This document shows positions 14,973-25,456 of a stretch of DNA of 64,000 nucleotides, piece by piece (positions within the stretch are counted from its first letter, which is position 1; each line of letters opens with the position of its first letter). The notes under the pieces are model-generated. The model searched no databases. It saw only the letters and a program-made list of their open reading frames with translations, and was not told where the DNA came from. The translations under genes and the position numbers were made by a program. Origin of the DNA: Thioalkalivibrio versutus (GTDB lineage Bacteria; Pseudomonadota; Gammaproteobacteria; Ectothiorhodospirales; Ectothiorhodospiraceae); NCBI RefSeq assembly GCF_001999325.1, contig NZ_MVAR01000031.1, forward strand, positions 1 through 64,000, in the 5' to 3' direction.

Positions 14973-15502
14973 TGGCTGCCGAACAGAAAACTGTCGCCTT
15001 CCACAAGCACGCCGCGAAGAAGGTCGAGCTGAGCGCGCACGAGCGCGAAGAAATCGACGCCTGGCTGGCGCGCTATCCCGAGGATCAAAAGCGCTCGGCC
15101 GTTCTGGGGGCTCTGCGTGCGGTGCAGCACGAGGATGGCTATCTCTCCACCGCGAAGATGGATGCCGTGGCCGACTATCTCGGGTTGCCGGCGATCGCGG
15201 TGTACGAGGTGGGTTCGTTCTACTCCATGTACGAACTGGAGCCGGTGGGCAAGCACACCATCATGGTGTGCGACAACATCTCCTGCATGCTGCGCGGCGC
15301 CGAGCCGATCATCGAGCATCTCGAGAAGCGTCTGGGCATCAAGCGCGGCGAGAGTACACCGGACGGCAAGTTCTACCTGAAGCTGGAAGAGGAGTGCCTT
15401 GCAGCCTGTTGCGGCGCCCCGATGATGCAGGTGGACCACAAGTACTACGAGAATCTCACCCCCGAGCGGGTCGACGAGATCCTCGACGGTCTGGAGAAGT
15501 AG
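14972..15502 (+). CDS. nuoE: NADH-quinone oxidoreductase subunit E
   Basis: NuoE holds the [2Fe-2S] cluster N1a in the NADH-dehydrogenase module. The 176-residue protein has a thioredoxin-like fold with cluster ligands Cys100 and Cys105 (CDNISC) and Cys142 and Cys146 (CLAAC). I start it at the ATG overlapping the nuoD stop, which yields normal length; the open frame runs upstream inside nuoD but is not NuoE sequence. nuoF begins one base after its stop. Confidence 0.96.
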   Translation: MAAEQKTVAFHKHAAKKVELSAHEREEIDAWLARYPEDQKRSAVLGALRAVQHEDGYLSTAKMDAVADYLGLPAIAVYEVGSFYSMYELEPVGKHTIMVCDNISCMLRGAEPIIEHLEKRLGIKRGESTPDGKFYLKLEEECLAACCGAPMMQVDHKYYENLTPERVDEILDGLEK

Positions 15503-15503
15503 C

Positions 15504-16784
15504 ATGGCCAACCAGATCTGCTTTGCGACGCGTTACCTGGACAACGCCGCCGCGCTCGAGACCTACAAGAGCGTCGGCGGCTATCAGGCGCTGGAGAAGG
15601 TCTACAAGGGCAAGATGGCCCCCGAGGACGTGATCGAGGAGGTCAAGACCTCCAACCTCCGCGGCCGCGGAGGTGCGGGTTTCCCAACCGGTCTCAAGTG
15701 GTCGTTCATGCCGCGCAACAGCCCGGGGCAGAAGTACATCGTCTGCAACTCGGATGAATCCGAGCCGGGTACCTGCAAGGATCGCGAGATCCTGATGTAC
15801 AACCCGCATGCGCTGATCGAGGGGATGGCGATCGCTGGGTACGCGATCGGCGCGACGGTGGGCTACAACTACATGCGCGGCGAGTTCATGGACGAAGTGA
15901 ACACGCGCTTTACGGCCGCGCTGCAGGAGGCCTACGAAGCCGGCTACCTCGGCAAGGACATCTTCGGCTCGGGGGTGGACTTCGATCTGCATCCGTCGCT
16001 GGGGGCGGGCGCCTATATCTGTGGCGAAGAGACGGCGCTGCTGGAATCGCTGGAAGGCAAGAAGGGCCAGCCGCGCTTCAAGCCCCCGTTTCCGGCCAAC
16101 TACGGCCTGTACGGCAAGCCGACCACGATCAATAACACCGAGTCGCTCGCCTCGATCCCGTCGATCATCCGCAACGGCGGCCAGTGGTTCGCGGATCTGG
16201 GTGTGCCCAAGTCCGGGGGCGAGAAGCTGTTCTCGGTGTCCGGGCACGTGAACAAGCCGGGCAACTTCGAGATCCCACTGGGCACTCCGTTCAAGGATCT
16301 GCTGGAAATGGCTGGCGGTGTGCTGAACGGGCGCAAGCTGAAGGCGGTGGTCCCGGGCGGATCATCGGTGCCGGTGGTACCGGGCGACGTGATGCTGAAG
16401 GCCAACATGGACTTCGATTCCATCGCGCATGCCGGTTCCATGCTGGGTTCCGGGGCGGTGATCGTGATGGACGAGACCGCCGACATGGTGAAGTCCCTGC
16501 AGCGGATCTCTCGCTTCTATTTCTCCGAGTCCTGTGGCCAGTGCACGCCCTGCCGCGAGGGGACCGGCTGGCTCTACCGCATGCTTACTCGCATCGTCGA
16601 GGGCCAGGGCCGACCCGAGGACCTGGAACGGCTGGACGACGTGGCCAGCAAGATCGAGGGCCATACCATCTGCGCCCTGGGCGACGCCGCCGCCATGCCG
16701 GTGCGCAGCTTCGTCAAGCATTTCCGCCACGAATTCGAATACTACATCCAGCACGGCCGGAGCCCGGTGGCAGACGCCGCCTGA
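15504..16784 (+). CDS. nuoF: NADH-quinone oxidoreductase subunit F (NADH- and FMN-binding)
   Basis: NuoF oxidises NADH, binding FMN and one [4Fe-4S] cluster. The 426-residue protein has the glycine-rich NADH/FMN loop [13 protein letters not shown] near residues 54-66, the second FMN/NADH region [16 protein letters not shown], and the cluster ligands in [11 protein letters not shown] plus the cysteine of HTICALGD. All features are typical of the family and of its place between nuoE and nuoG. Confidence 0.97.
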   Translation: MANQICFATRYLDNAAALETYKSVGGYQALEKVYKGKMAPEDVIEEVKTSNLRGRGGAGFPTGLKWSFMPRNSPGQKYIVCNSDESEPGTCKDREILMYNPHALIEGMAIAGYAIGATVGYNYMRGEFMDEVNTRFTAALQEAYEAGYLGKDIFGSGVDFDLHPSLGAGAYICGEETALLESLEGKKGQPRFKPPFPANYGLYGKPTTINNTESLASIPSIIRNGGQWFADLGVPKSGGEKLFSVSGHVNKPGNFEIPLGTPFKDLLEMAGGVLNGRKLKAVVPGGSSVPVVPGDVMLKANMDFDSIAHAGSMLGSGAVIVMDETADMVKSLQRISRFYFSESCGQCTPCREGTGWLYRMLTRIVEGQGRPEDLERLDDVASKIEGHTICALGDAAAMPVRSFVKHFRHEFEYYIQHGRSPVADAA

Positions 16785-16817
16785 CGCTCTACCGCGCCAT
16801 CGCATCAGGAATCGAGC

Positions 16818-19217
16818 ATGAGTCAGGATCAGAAACAAGATCTGGTCAGCATCGAGATTGACGGCCGTACGGTGGAGGCGCCCAAGGGCGCCATGCTCAT
16901 CGATGTCGCCGATGATGCCGATATCCGCATTCCGCGGTTCTGCTACCACAAGAAGCTGTCGGTGGCGGCCAACTGCCGTATGTGTCTGGTCGAGGTGGAA
17001 AAGGCACCCAAGCCGCTGCCGGCCTGCGCCACGCCGGTGATGGACGGCATGAAGGTGTACACCCAGTCCCCGCTGGCGCTACGCGCGCAGAAGGGGACCA
17101 TGGAGTTCCTGCTGATCAACCATCCGCTGGACTGCCCGATCTGTGACCAGGGCGGCGAGTGCGAGCTGCAGGACGTGGCCATGGGCTACGGCGAGAGCGT
17201 GTCCACCTATACCGAAGCCAAGCGCGTGGTGAAGGACAAGGACATCGGTCCGCTGATCGAGACCGAGATGACCCGCTGCATCCACTGCACTCGTTGTGTG
17301 CGCTTCGGCGAGGAGATCGCCGGGGTGCGCGAGCTGGGCGCGACCGGACGCGGCGAGCACATGCGCATCGGCACCTACGTCGAGAAGACCGTGGCCCACG
17401 AGCTCTCCGGCAACGTGATCGACCTGTGTCCGGTTGGGGCGCTGACCGCCAAGCCGTCGCGCTACAGCGCGCGTGCCTGGGAATACGCGCAGGCGGCGAC
17501 GATTGCCCCGCATGATGCGGTCGGCTCCAATCTGTTCCTGCATACCGACGACGGCCGTGCGATGCGGGTCGTCCCGCGCGAGAACGACGCGGTCAACGAG
17601 ACCTGGATCTCCGACCGCGATCGCTTCAGCTACACCGGTCTGTATGCGGAGGATCGACTGACCCGCCCACGGATCAAGGTCGACGGCCAGTGGCAGGAGG
17701 TCTCCTGGGAGACCGCATTGAGCTACGCCGTCGAGGGCCTGAAGGAAGTGGCCCCGGCGCGCGTGGGCGCGTTGCTCTCGCCTGCACTCTCGCTGGAGGA
17801 ACACTACCTGGCGCAAAAAGTGCTGCGGGGCATGGGTGTCACCGACATCGATCACCGCGTGAATCAGCGCGATTTCCGTGACGAGGCGGCGGCTCCGCTG
17901 TTCCCGTATCTGGGGGTCGCGATTGGCGAGCTCGAAAACGCGGATGCCGTTCTGCTGGTGGGCAGCAACCCGCGCCGCGAGCAGCCGTTGCTGGCACACC
18001 GCCTGCGCAAGGCGGCCTCGCGCGGTGCACATGTGAGCCTGATCAACGACATGCTGCTGGACCTGACCTATCCGGTTCAGGCCCAGCTGGTCGGCGACGA
18101 GCATGACCAGGTCCTGGCGCTCGCCGGAATCGCCGGGCAGCTCGCCGCGGCCGGCAAGTCGCTGCCGAAAAAGCTGGAAAAGATCGTCAAGGCGGCCGCG
18201 ACAGACGACGGCGAGACGCGGGAAGCCTTCGAACGCGCAGCCCGTGCGCTGCTGGACGGGAAGCGGGGCCATGTGCTGCTGGGCGCCGCTGCAATCAACG
18301 GGCCAGCCTTTGCCACGTTGCGGGCCCTTGCAGGCTGGATCGCCAAACATACCGGTGCCAGCCTTGGCTACCTGCCGCAGGGCGGGAATGCCGCGGGTGC
18401 CTGGCTGGCTGGCGTCCTGCCGCATCGTGGCCCGGGTGGGGCGGAGCTGGATGTCGCCGGTACGAATGCCGCTGAGATGATCGAGCAGGGACGCGATGCA
18501 TTCGTGATCGCCGGGCTGGAGCCGGGCCGCGATGGGGTCGATCCGGCGGCCTTCCAGGCAGCCCTGGAGCGTGCCGGTCTGGTGGTGGCCCTGAACAGCT
18601 TCGCCACGCCTGAACTGGAGGCTGTGGCGGATGTGCTGCTGCCGATCGCCACAAGCTTTGAGCAATCCGGGACCTTCGTGAACGCCGAGGGCCGCTGGCA
18701 GAGTTTCCGCGCCGCCTCGCGCGCCCCGGATGACGCCCGGCCGGGCTGGAAGGTCTGGCGCGTGCTGGGCAATCTGCTCGACCAGAGCGGCTTCGATTAC
18801 CTGGATTCGCCCGCAGTGCGGGACGAGCTGAAGGGCCAGCTGGCGGAAGCCAGCTTCGATACCGGTGTCAACCTCAACAAGGTGCAGGTGGAGGTGCCCG
18901 AGGCCGGCGCGGGCGACGGGCTGTACCGTGTGCAGGCGGCCGCACTCTACAGCGGCGATCCGCTGGTGCGCCGTGCCGAGCCGCTGCAGACCAGCCCCGA
19001 AGGGCTGCTGGCCGAGAGCGTGCTGGTGCATCCCGAGTCTGCCGGCGAGCACGCCCATGGCAGCCGCGTGCGACTGCGTCAGGGCAAGGCCGAAACGGAA
19101 TTGACCCTGTTGCTGGACGATTCGGTGCCGCCGGGTCTGGCCGTGACCTTTGCGGGTTCCGCGGCCATGGGGGCCCTCGGCCTGCCGAACACCACGGTCA
19201 CGCTGGCGCGGGCCTGA
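16818..19217 (+). CDS. nuoG: NADH-quinone oxidoreductase subunit G
   Basis: NuoG is the largest peripheral-arm subunit of complex I. The 799-residue protein has an N-terminal [2Fe-2S] ferredoxin domain (FCYHKK, CRMCLVEVE), the His/Cys cluster region HPLDCPICDQGGECELQD, and a 4Fe-4S motif RCIHCTRCVRF near residue 155. The remainder is the molybdopterin-oxidoreductase-like fold without a functional molybdenum site. The C-terminal half is more divergent, as usual. nuoH follows 12 bases later. Confidence 0.96.
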   Translation: MSQDQKQDLVSIEIDGRTVEAPKGAMLIDVADDADIRIPRFCYHKKLSVAANCRMCLVEVEKAPKPLPACATPVMDGMKVYTQSPLALRAQKGTMEFLLINHPLDCPICDQGGECELQDVAMGYGESVSTYTEAKRVVKDKDIGPLIETEMTRCIHCTRCVRFGEEIAGVRELGATGRGEHMRIGTYVEKTVAHELSGNVIDLCPVGALTAKPSRYSARAWEYAQAATIAPHDAVGSNLFLHTDDGRAMRVVPRENDAVNETWISDRDRFSYTGLYAEDRLTRPRIKVDGQWQEVSWETALSYAVEGLKEVAPARVGALLSPALSLEEHYLAQKVLRGMGVTDIDHRVNQRDFRDEAAAPLFPYLGVAIGELENADAVLLVGSNPRREQPLLAHRLRKAASRGAHVSLINDMLLDLTYPVQAQLVGDEHDQVLALAGIAGQLAAAGKSLPKKLEKIVKAAATDDGETREAFERAARALLDGKRGHVLLGAAAINGPAFATLRALAGWIAKHTGASLGYLPQGGNAAGAWLAGVLPHRGPGGAELDVAGTNAAEMIEQGRDAFVIAGLEPGRDGVDPAAFQAALERAGLVVALNSFATPELEAVADVLLPIATSFEQSGTFVNAEGRWQSFRAASRAPDDARPGWKVWRVLGNLLDQSGFDYLDSPAVRDELKGQLAEASFDTGVNLNKVQVEVPEAGAGDGLYRVQAAALYSGDPLVRRAEPLQTSPEGLLAESVLVHPESAGEHAHGSRVRLRQGKAETELTLLLDDSVPPGLAVTFAGSAAMGALGLPNTTVTLARA

Positions 19218-19229
19218 GGGACTTAAGAC

Positions 19230-20294
19230 ATGTTCGACTGGATGATGAACCTCTTCTACAGCCTTCCGACGGTCATGCAGATCCTGATCGGCATTCAGCT
19301 GATCGTGATTCCGCTGATGCTGGCCGTGGCCTACACGACCTTCGCCGAACGCAAGGTCATCGGTTACGCCCACGTGCGCATCGGCCCGAACCGGGTGGGC
19401 CCGCGCGGCTGGTTGCAGCCGATCGCGGACGCCCTGAAGCTGTTGACCAAGGAGGTCATCCTCCCGACCAACGCTAATCGCTTCCTGTTCCTCAGCGCCC
19501 CGGTGCTTACGATTGCGCCGGCTTTGGCGGCCTGGGCGGTGGTTCCGTTTTTCGACGGCGGGGCCCTGGCGGACGTGAACGCCGGCCTGCTGTATCTGCT
19601 GGCCCTGACCTCCCTCGGTGTGTACGGCATTATTATCGCGGGCTGGGCCTCGAACTCGAAGTACGCGCTGCTGGGCTCGCTGCGCTCGGCCGCGCAACTG
19701 GTCTCCTACGAGATCGCGATGGGCTTTGCCCTGGTGGGCGTGCTGATGGCTGCCGGCACCCTGAACGTGGGCGGGATTATCGAGGCGCAGTCCGGGAGCG
19801 TGTACCACTGGTTCCTGCTGCCGTTGCTGCCGATGTTCTTCGTGTACTTCATCTCCGGGATCGCGGAGACCAACCGTGCGCCCTTCGACGTCGCGGAGGG
19901 CGAGTCCGAGATCGTGGCCGGGTTCCATGTGGAATACTCCGGCATGGCGTTCGCGGTGTTCTTCCTGGCCGAATACGCCAACATGATCCTGATCTCGGCG
20001 CTGACCGCGATCCTGTTCCTGGGGGGGTGGCTGTCGCCGTTCCAGGGCATCCTGCCGGCCGCCGTGTTCGACTGGCCGGTGATCGGGGCACTGCTGGATC
20101 ACGGGATTCACTGGTTCCTGTTCAAGACGGCGGTGTTCCTGTTCGCCTTCCTGTGGTTCCGCGCCACCTTCCCGCGCTATCGCTATGACCAGATCATGCG
20201 CCTGGGCTGGAAGGTCCTGATCCCGGTGACCATCGTCTGGCTGTTTGTCGAGGGCGTGCTGGTCGCGTTCAACGTCGGCCCGTGGTTCGCCTGA
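19230..20294 (+). CDS. nuoH: NADH-quinone oxidoreductase subunit H
   Basis: NuoH is the membrane subunit that forms part of the quinone channel where the two arms meet. The 354-residue protein has about eight hydrophobic helices and the conserved motifs [39 protein letters not shown] (split by conserved acidic residues), and [11 protein letters not shown] near the C-terminus. Length is normal. The nuoI ribosome site overlaps its stop codon. Confidence 0.97.
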   Translation: MFDWMMNLFYSLPTVMQILIGIQLIVIPLMLAVAYTTFAERKVIGYAHVRIGPNRVGPRGWLQPIADALKLLTKEVILPTNANRFLFLSAPVLTIAPALAAWAVVPFFDGGALADVNAGLLYLLALTSLGVYGIIIAGWASNSKYALLGSLRSAAQLVSYEIAMGFALVGVLMAAGTLNVGGIIEAQSGSVYHWFLLPLLPMFFVYFISGIAETNRAPFDVAEGESEIVAGFHVEYSGMAFAVFFLAEYANMILISALTAILFLGGWLSPFQGILPAAVFDWPVIGALLDHGIHWFLFKTAVFLFAFLWFRATFPRYRYDQIMRLGWKVLIPVTIVWLFVEGVLVAFNVGPWFA

Positions 20295-20304
20295 GGAGAT
20301 CGTG

Positions 20305-20793
20305 ATGAAAGCCGTGCGCCGTTTCTTCAAGAGTTTCCTGTTCTTCGAGCTGCTGCTGGGGCTGCGCCTGACCGGGCGTTACCTGTTGAGCCGCAAGTTC
20401 ACCGTGCAATACCCGGACGAGAAGACGCCGATGTCGCCGCGCTTCCGCGGACTGCACGCCCTGCGCCGTTATCCCAACGGCGAAGAGCGCTGCATCGCCT
20501 GCAAGCTGTGCGAGGCGGTGTGCCCGGCGCTGGCGATCACCATCGACTCCGAGGAGCGCGACGACGGCACGCGGCGGACCACGCGCTACGACATTGACCT
20601 GTTCAAGTGCATCTTCTGCGGCTTCTGCGAAGAGGCCTGTCCGGTGGATTCCATCGTCGAGACGCACCTGTTCGAGTACCACTTCGAGAACCGGGGCGAG
20701 CAGATCATGACCAAGGACAAGCTCCTGGCCATTGGTGACCGCTTCGAGAAAGAGATCGCGCAGGCCCGCGCGGTCGACGCCCCCTACCGGTAA
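20305..20793 (+). CDS. nuoI: NADH-quinone oxidoreductase subunit I
   Basis: NuoI carries clusters N6a and N6b between NuoG and NuoB. The 162-residue protein has two 8Fe-ferredoxin motifs, [12 protein letters not shown] and [13 protein letters not shown] chose the ATG at 20305 because AGGAG lies six bases upstream; an adjacent GTG at 20302 is less well spaced, and the frame upstream belongs to nuoH. The N-terminal helix [19 protein letters not shown] is typical of short NuoI proteins. Confidence 0.96.
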   Translation: MKAVRRFFKSFLFFELLLGLRLTGRYLLSRKFTVQYPDEKTPMSPRFRGLHALRRYPNGEERCIACKLCEAVCPALAITIDSEERDDGTRRTTRYDIDLFKCIFCGFCEEACPVDSIVETHLFEYHFENRGEQIMTKDKLLAIGDRFEKEIAQARAVDAPYR

Positions 20794-20808
20794 CGCAGGG
20801 AACGCCTC

Positions 20809-21465
20809 ATGACCTTCGAGCTTGTCCTTTTCTACCTGTTCGGTGCGATCCTGCTGGGAGGTGCGCTGGCGATGATCAGCGTGCGCAACCCGGTGCATGC
20901 GGCGCTGTTCCTGGTGCTTTGCTTTGTTGCCGCCGCGGCATTGTGGGTCATGGCGGAGGCCGAGTTCCTGGGCATCGTCCTGGTGCTGGTGTACGTCGGC
21001 GCGGTCATGGTGCTGTTCCTGTTCGTGGTGATGATGCTGGACATCAACCTCGCCAAACTGCGCGAGGGCTTCGCCGAGTATCTGCCGGCGGGGATCGTGG
21101 TCGCGCTGGCCATGGCCACTGTGCTGGTGCTGGTGATTACCCGCTACATCACCATGGACGCCCCCGAGCGCGCCGGCCCCGAGTACGCCAACACCGAGGC
21201 CCTGGGCGCGATCTTGTACACCGAGTACGTCTATCCGTTCGAGATCGCCGCGGTCATCCTGCTGGTCGCGATCATCGCCGCGATCTCGCTGACCATGCGC
21301 AAGCGGCCGGACAACAAGTCGATCGACCCGGGCAAGCAGATGGCGGTCTCCCGCGAAGGGCGGGTGCGCATGGTCGCCATGCCGTCGGAGAAGAAAGAAG
21401 CCCCGCGCCGGGGTGCGCAGGGGTCCGGGGCGAACGCCCCGGGCAGGGACGACGGCTCGAAGTAG
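20809..21465 (+). CDS. nuoJ: NADH-quinone oxidoreductase subunit J
   Basis: NuoJ is a membrane subunit with five helices; the third normally contains the pi-bulge important for proton pumping. The 218-residue protein shows YVGAVMVLFLFVVMMLD around residues 62-80, the characteristic region. Its last ~50 residues are hydrophilic and rich in Lys, Arg and Gly, beyond the final helix. A longer gap than elsewhere in the operon (89 bases with a GC-rich hairpin) separates it from nuoK. Confidence 0.94.
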   Translation: MTFELVLFYLFGAILLGGALAMISVRNPVHAALFLVLCFVAAAALWVMAEAEFLGIVLVLVYVGAVMVLFLFVVMMLDINLAKLREGFAEYLPAGIVVALAMATVLVLVITRYITMDAPERAGPEYANTEALGAILYTEYVYPFEIAAVILLVAIIAAISLTMRKRPDNKSIDPGKQMAVSREGRVRMVAMPSEKKEAPRRGAQGSGANAPGRDDGSK

Positions 21466-21485
21466 GCACACCGAGTACACAGGCA

Positions 21486-21504
21486 TCCCGGCCGCGCGCC
21501 GGGA
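21486..21504 (+). other. Stem-loop between nuoJ and nuoK
   Basis: TCCCGGC (21486-21492) pairs with GCCGGGA (21498-21504) around a CGCGC loop, in the only sizeable gap inside nuo. More GC-rich complementarity follows up to 21535. No T-run is present, so it is more likely an mRNA stability or processing element than a terminator. Confidence 0.45.
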
Positions 21505-21554
21505 CCCGGACACCGGGGGCGGGCAACGTCCCCGAAAGAACTCAGGGCTAGAAC

Positions 21555-21860
21555 ATGATTACGCTAGAGCACTACTTGGTGCTGGCCGCGCTTTTGTTTT
21601 CCATTAGCGTGGCCGGGATCTTCCTGAACCGGAAAAACGTGATCGTGCTGTTGATGTGCATCGAGCTGATGATGCTCGCGGTGAACATCAACTTCATTGC
21701 CTTCTCGTTCTTCCTGCAGGACCTCGCGGGCCAGGTGTTCGTGTTCTTCATCCTGACCGTCGCCGCGGCCGAGGCGGCCATCGGCCTCGCCATCCTGGTG
21801 TTGCTGTTCCGTAATCGCGGAACCATCAACGTCCAGGACATGGATGCAATGAAGGGATAA
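21555..21860 (+). CDS. nuoK: NADH-quinone oxidoreductase subunit K
   Basis: NuoK is a small three-helix subunit of complex I related to MrpC. The 101-residue protein has the conserved glutamates in [13 protein letters not shown] (helix 2) and [12 protein letters not shown] (helix 3) that take part in the proton path, preceded by [11 protein letters not shown]. Length is typical. nuoL starts six bases after the stop. Confidence 0.96.
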   Translation: MITLEHYLVLAALLFSISVAGIFLNRKNVIVLLMCIELMMLAVNINFIAFSFFLQDLAGQVFVFFILTVAAAEAAIGLAILVLLFRNRGTINVQDMDAMKG

Positions 21861-21866
21861 ACGGCC

Positions 21867-23876
21867 ATGGATACGATCTATCTGCTCATTGTTCTGGCGC
21901 CACTGTTCGGCGCGATCGCCGCCGGCCTGTTCGGTCGCCAGATTGGCCGTGCCGGGGCGCACACCGTCACCATCCTGGGGGTGGCGGTGTCGTTCATCCT
22001 GTCTGTGGTGGTCTTCTGGGCGCATGTCTTCGGGGATGCCGGGGTCTACAACGAGACCCTCTACACCTGGCTGGTGTCGGACGGCATCCAGTTCGAAGTC
22101 GGGTTCCTGGTCGACAACCTGACCGCCATGATGATGCTCGTGGTCACCTTCGTCTCCCTGATGGTGCACATCTACACCATCGGGTACATGAAGGACGATC
22201 CAGGCTATCAGCGCTTCTTTGCGTACATCTCGTTGTTCACCTTCTCCATGCTGATGCTGGTGATGGCGAACAACTTCATGCAGCTGTTCTTCGGCTGGGA
22301 GGCCGTGGGGCTGGTCTCCTATCTGCTGATTGGCTTCTGGTACAAGCGCCCGACCGCGACCTACGCGAACATGAAGGCGTTCATCGTGAACCGCGTCGGG
22401 GACTTCGGTTTCCTGATCGGCATCGCCGCGCTGGTGTTCTATACCGGCAGCCTGAACTACACCGAGGTGTTCGCCGAAGGCCAGGCGATGAGCGAGGCCA
22501 CGATCACCATCTGGCCGGGCTGGACCTTCGGCCTGCTGGACCTGGCGCTGATCTTCCTGTTCATCGGTGCGATGGGGAAATCCGCCCAGGTGCCGCTGCA
22601 CGTCTGGCTGCCGGACTCCATGGAAGGCCCGACGCCGATCTCCGCGCTGATCCACGCGGCCACCATGGTGACCGCGGGCATCTTCATGGTCGCGCGCATG
22701 TCGCCGCTGTACGAGTTCTCGGTCGCGGCGCTGTCGTTCATTCTCATCATCGGCGCGATCACTGCGTTCTTCATGGGCCTGATCGGGCTGGTGCAGAACG
22801 ACATCAAGCGCGTGGTCGCGTACTCGACGCTGTCCCAGCTGGGTTACATGACCGTGGCTCTGGGTGCGTCGGCGTACGCCGCGGGGCTGTTCCACCTGAT
22901 GACCCACGCCTTCTTCAAGGCGCTGCTGTTCCTGGCTGCCGGCTCGGTGATCATCGCCATGCACCACCTGCAGGACATGCGCGCGATGGGCGGCCTGCGT
23001 CGGTACATGCCGATCACCTACGTGACGGCGCTCATCGGGTCCCTGGCGTTGATCGGCTTCCCGTTCTTTTCCGGGTTCTTCTCCAAGGACGCGATCATCG
23101 AGGCGGTGGGCTATTCCGAAACCCCAGGGGCCACGTTCGCCTACTGGCTGGTGCTGGCCGGGGTGTTCGTCACCGCGCTATACACCTTCCGCATGTTCTT
23201 CATGGTGTTCCATGGCGAGGAGCGCTATGACCAGGCACACAAGTACATGCCGGACCACGGCGACGAACACGACGATGAGCATGGCGATGACCACCACCAC
23301 GGTCCGTTGCAGCCGAAGGAGTCGCCGTGGGTGGTGACCGTGCCGCTGATCCTGCTGGCGATCCCGTCGGTCGTGGCTGGCTACTTCATCGGTCCGATGT
23401 TGTTTGGCGACTTCTTCGCCAACAGCCTGTTCGTGTTGCCGGAGCAGGATGTGCTGGCGACCAAGGGCGAGACCTACACCGGGGTCATCGGCTTTGTACT
23501 GCACGGTCTGATGCTGCCGGCGTTCTGGCTGGCAATGGCCGGCCTGGCGACCGCCTGGTACCTGTACATGAAGCGCCCGGAACTGCCGGCGTTGATCGCC
23601 GAGCGCCTGAAGCTCGGGGTGCGCATCCTCGAGGACAAGTACGGCTTCGACCGCTTCAACGACTGGTTCTTTGCCGGCGGGTCGGTGCGTCTCGGGCGGG
23701 CGCTGTGGCGCTATGGTGACGCGCTGATCATCGACGGCTTGCTGGTCAATGGCACGGCGCGCTCGATCGGCTGGATCTCGTCGCGTGTCCGCCACATGCA
23801 GTCCGGCTTCCTCTACCACTACGCGTTCGTGATGATCATCGGCCTGCTGGTCCTGATGTTCGCCTTCGTGATCTGA
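21867..23876 (+). CDS. nuoL: NADH-quinone oxidoreductase subunit L
   Basis: NuoL is the distal antiporter-like subunit of complex I with the long lateral helix. The 669-residue protein has the expected ~16 helices, with the conserved MSAPLxVWLPDSMEGPTP-type motif seen as VPLHVWLPDSMEGPTPIS, the catalytic LIHAATMVTAGIF segment, and KALLFLAAGS. A His/Asp-rich soluble loop (HGDEHDDEHGDDHHH, about residue 465) precedes the C-terminal helices. It looks metal-binding but is a variable loop in the family. Confidence 0.96.
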   Translation: MDTIYLLIVLAPLFGAIAAGLFGRQIGRAGAHTVTILGVAVSFILSVVVFWAHVFGDAGVYNETLYTWLVSDGIQFEVGFLVDNLTAMMMLVVTFVSLMVHIYTIGYMKDDPGYQRFFAYISLFTFSMLMLVMANNFMQLFFGWEAVGLVSYLLIGFWYKRPTATYANMKAFIVNRVGDFGFLIGIAALVFYTGSLNYTEVFAEGQAMSEATITIWPGWTFGLLDLALIFLFIGAMGKSAQVPLHVWLPDSMEGPTPISALIHAATMVTAGIFMVARMSPLYEFSVAALSFILIIGAITAFFMGLIGLVQNDIKRVVAYSTLSQLGYMTVALGASAYAAGLFHLMTHAFFKALLFLAAGSVIIAMHHLQDMRAMGGLRRYMPITYVTALIGSLALIGFPFFSGFFSKDAIIEAVGYSETPGATFAYWLVLAGVFVTALYTFRMFFMVFHGEERYDQAHKYMPDHGDEHDDEHGDDHHHGPLQPKESPWVVTVPLILLAIPSVVAGYFIGPMLFGDFFANSLFVLPEQDVLATKGETYTGVIGFVLHGLMLPAFWLAMAGLATAWYLYMKRPELPALIAERLKLGVRILEDKYGFDRFNDWFFAGGSVRLGRALWRYGDALIIDGLLVNGTARSIGWISSRVRHMQSGFLYHYAFVMIIGLLVLMFAFVI

Positions 23877-23928
23877 GCGGCTTCGACACCCATGCGCTCG
23901 AAGCCCATCGCTGTTTCAAGGAACGACC

Positions 23929-25443
23929 ATGTTTGCTGACTGGCCTATCTTGAGTCTGTTGATCTGGCTGCCGATTCTCGGTGGCTTCCTGGTGCTCGCC
24001 GCCGGGCGCGACGCGCCCCATGTGGCGCGTCGGCTCGGGCTCGCGGTGGCCGTAGCGACCTTTGTCGTCAGCCTGCCGCTCTGGTTCGTGTTCGAGCGGG
24101 GGACCGCCGAGATGCAGTTCCAGGAGCTGGCCTCCTGGATCCCGGCGTTCAACGTGAACTACCACCTGGGTGTGGACGGCATCTCCATGCCGCTGATCCT
24201 GCTGACCACGCTGATCACCGTGGTCGTCGTGGTTGCCGCGTGGGAATCGGTGAAGGACCGCATCGCCTACTACATGGCCGCGATGCTGGTGATGGAAGGC
24301 CTGATGATCGGCATGTTCGCATCGATGGATGCGGTGCTGTTCTACGTGTTCTTCGAGGCGATGCTGATCCCGATGTTCCTGGTGATCGGGATCTGGGGCG
24401 GTCCGCGACGTGTCTACGCCACCCTCAAGTTCTTCCTCTACACCTTTCTCGGTTCGGTGTTCATGCTGGTCGCGCTGATCTGGATGTACATCCAGTCCGG
24501 CAGCTTCCTGATCCAGGATTTCCATGCCCTGCAGATCGGCCTGACCGCGCAGATCCTGATCTTCCTCGCGTTCTTCATGGCGTTCGCGGTGAAGATCCCG
24601 ATGTTCCCGGTGCATACCTGGCTGCCGGATGCCCACGTGGAAGCGCCCACTGGCGGCTCGGTGATCCTGGCCGCGATCATGCTGAAGATCGGGGGCTATG
24701 GCTTCCTGCGCTTCTCGCTGCCGATCACCCCGGATGCCAGCGCCGTGCTCGACACCATGATGATCGTGCTGTCGCTGATCGCCATCGTCTACATCGGCCT
24801 GGTGGCGCTGATCCAGAGCGACATGAAGAAGCTGATCGCGTATTCGTCGATCGCGCACATGGGCTTCGTGACCCTGGGCTTCTTCCTGGCCTTCTACATC
24901 TACTCCAACACCGGTGACTGGGAAGGCGCCTCGCTGGGTATCGCCGGCGGCATGGTGCAGATGATCTCGCACGGCTTCATCTCGGCGGCGATGTTCCTCG
25001 CGGTGGGGGTGCTGTACGACCGCCTGCACAGCCGGCAGATCGCCGACTACGGCGGTGTGGTGAACACCATGCCGTGGTTCGCCGCGTTCTTCGTGCTGTT
25101 CGCCATGGCCAACACTGGCCTGCCGGGCACGTCCGGATTCGTCGGCGAGTTCATGGTCATCCTGGCCGCGTTCAAGGCGGATTTCTGGATCGCGTTCCTC
25201 GCCGCGACCACCCTGATCCTGGCCGCTGGCTACACCCTGTGGCTGGTCAAGCGCGTGATCTTCGGCGCGGTGGCCAACGAGAACGTGGCCGGTCTTTCCG
25301 ACATGAATCGCCGCGAGTTCTTCCTGATGGGCGTGCTGGCCTTCTTCACGCTGCTTCTGGGCGTATGGCCGGCCCCGCTGCTGGATGTGATGAACGCGAC
25401 CATCGACCACCTCGTGGCGCATATCGCGCAGTCGAAGCTCTGA
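23929..25443 (+). CDS. nuoM: NADH-quinone oxidoreductase subunit M
   Basis: NuoM is the second antiporter-like proton-pumping subunit. The 504-residue protein has about 14 helices, with the glutamate helix [14 protein letters not shown], the discontinuous-helix lysine region [20 protein letters not shown], and [13 protein letters not shown]. All are diagnostic of NuoM. The spacing from nuoL (52 bases) and to nuoN (13 bases) fits the same transcript. Confidence 0.96.
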   Translation: MFADWPILSLLIWLPILGGFLVLAAGRDAPHVARRLGLAVAVATFVVSLPLWFVFERGTAEMQFQELASWIPAFNVNYHLGVDGISMPLILLTTLITVVVVVAAWESVKDRIAYYMAAMLVMEGLMIGMFASMDAVLFYVFFEAMLIPMFLVIGIWGGPRRVYATLKFFLYTFLGSVFMLVALIWMYIQSGSFLIQDFHALQIGLTAQILIFLAFFMAFAVKIPMFPVHTWLPDAHVEAPTGGSVILAAIMLKIGGYGFLRFSLPITPDASAVLDTMMIVLSLIAIVYIGLVALIQSDMKKLIAYSSIAHMGFVTLGFFLAFYIYSNTGDWEGASLGIAGGMVQMISHGFISAAMFLAVGVLYDRLHSRQIADYGGVVNTMPWFAAFFVLFAMANTGLPGTSGFVGEFMVILAAFKADFWIAFLAATTLILAAGYTLWLVKRVIFGAVANENVAGLSDMNRREFFLMGVLAFFTLLLGVWPAPLLDVMNATIDHLVAHIAQSKL

Positions 25444-25456
25444 AGGGGCGCCTGAC

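Noticed and set aside
17079-20330. Very long open frame on the minus strand across nuoG-nuoI (1083 codons)
   Set aside because: It is antisense to well-supported nuo genes. The product is a His/Gln/Arg-rich composition typical of a reversed GC-rich coding frame and contains no recognisable domain.
23259-23303. His/Asp-rich loop of NuoL as a metal-binding domain
   Set aside because: It is a short variable loop within a standard NuoL; composition alone does not support a separate function.
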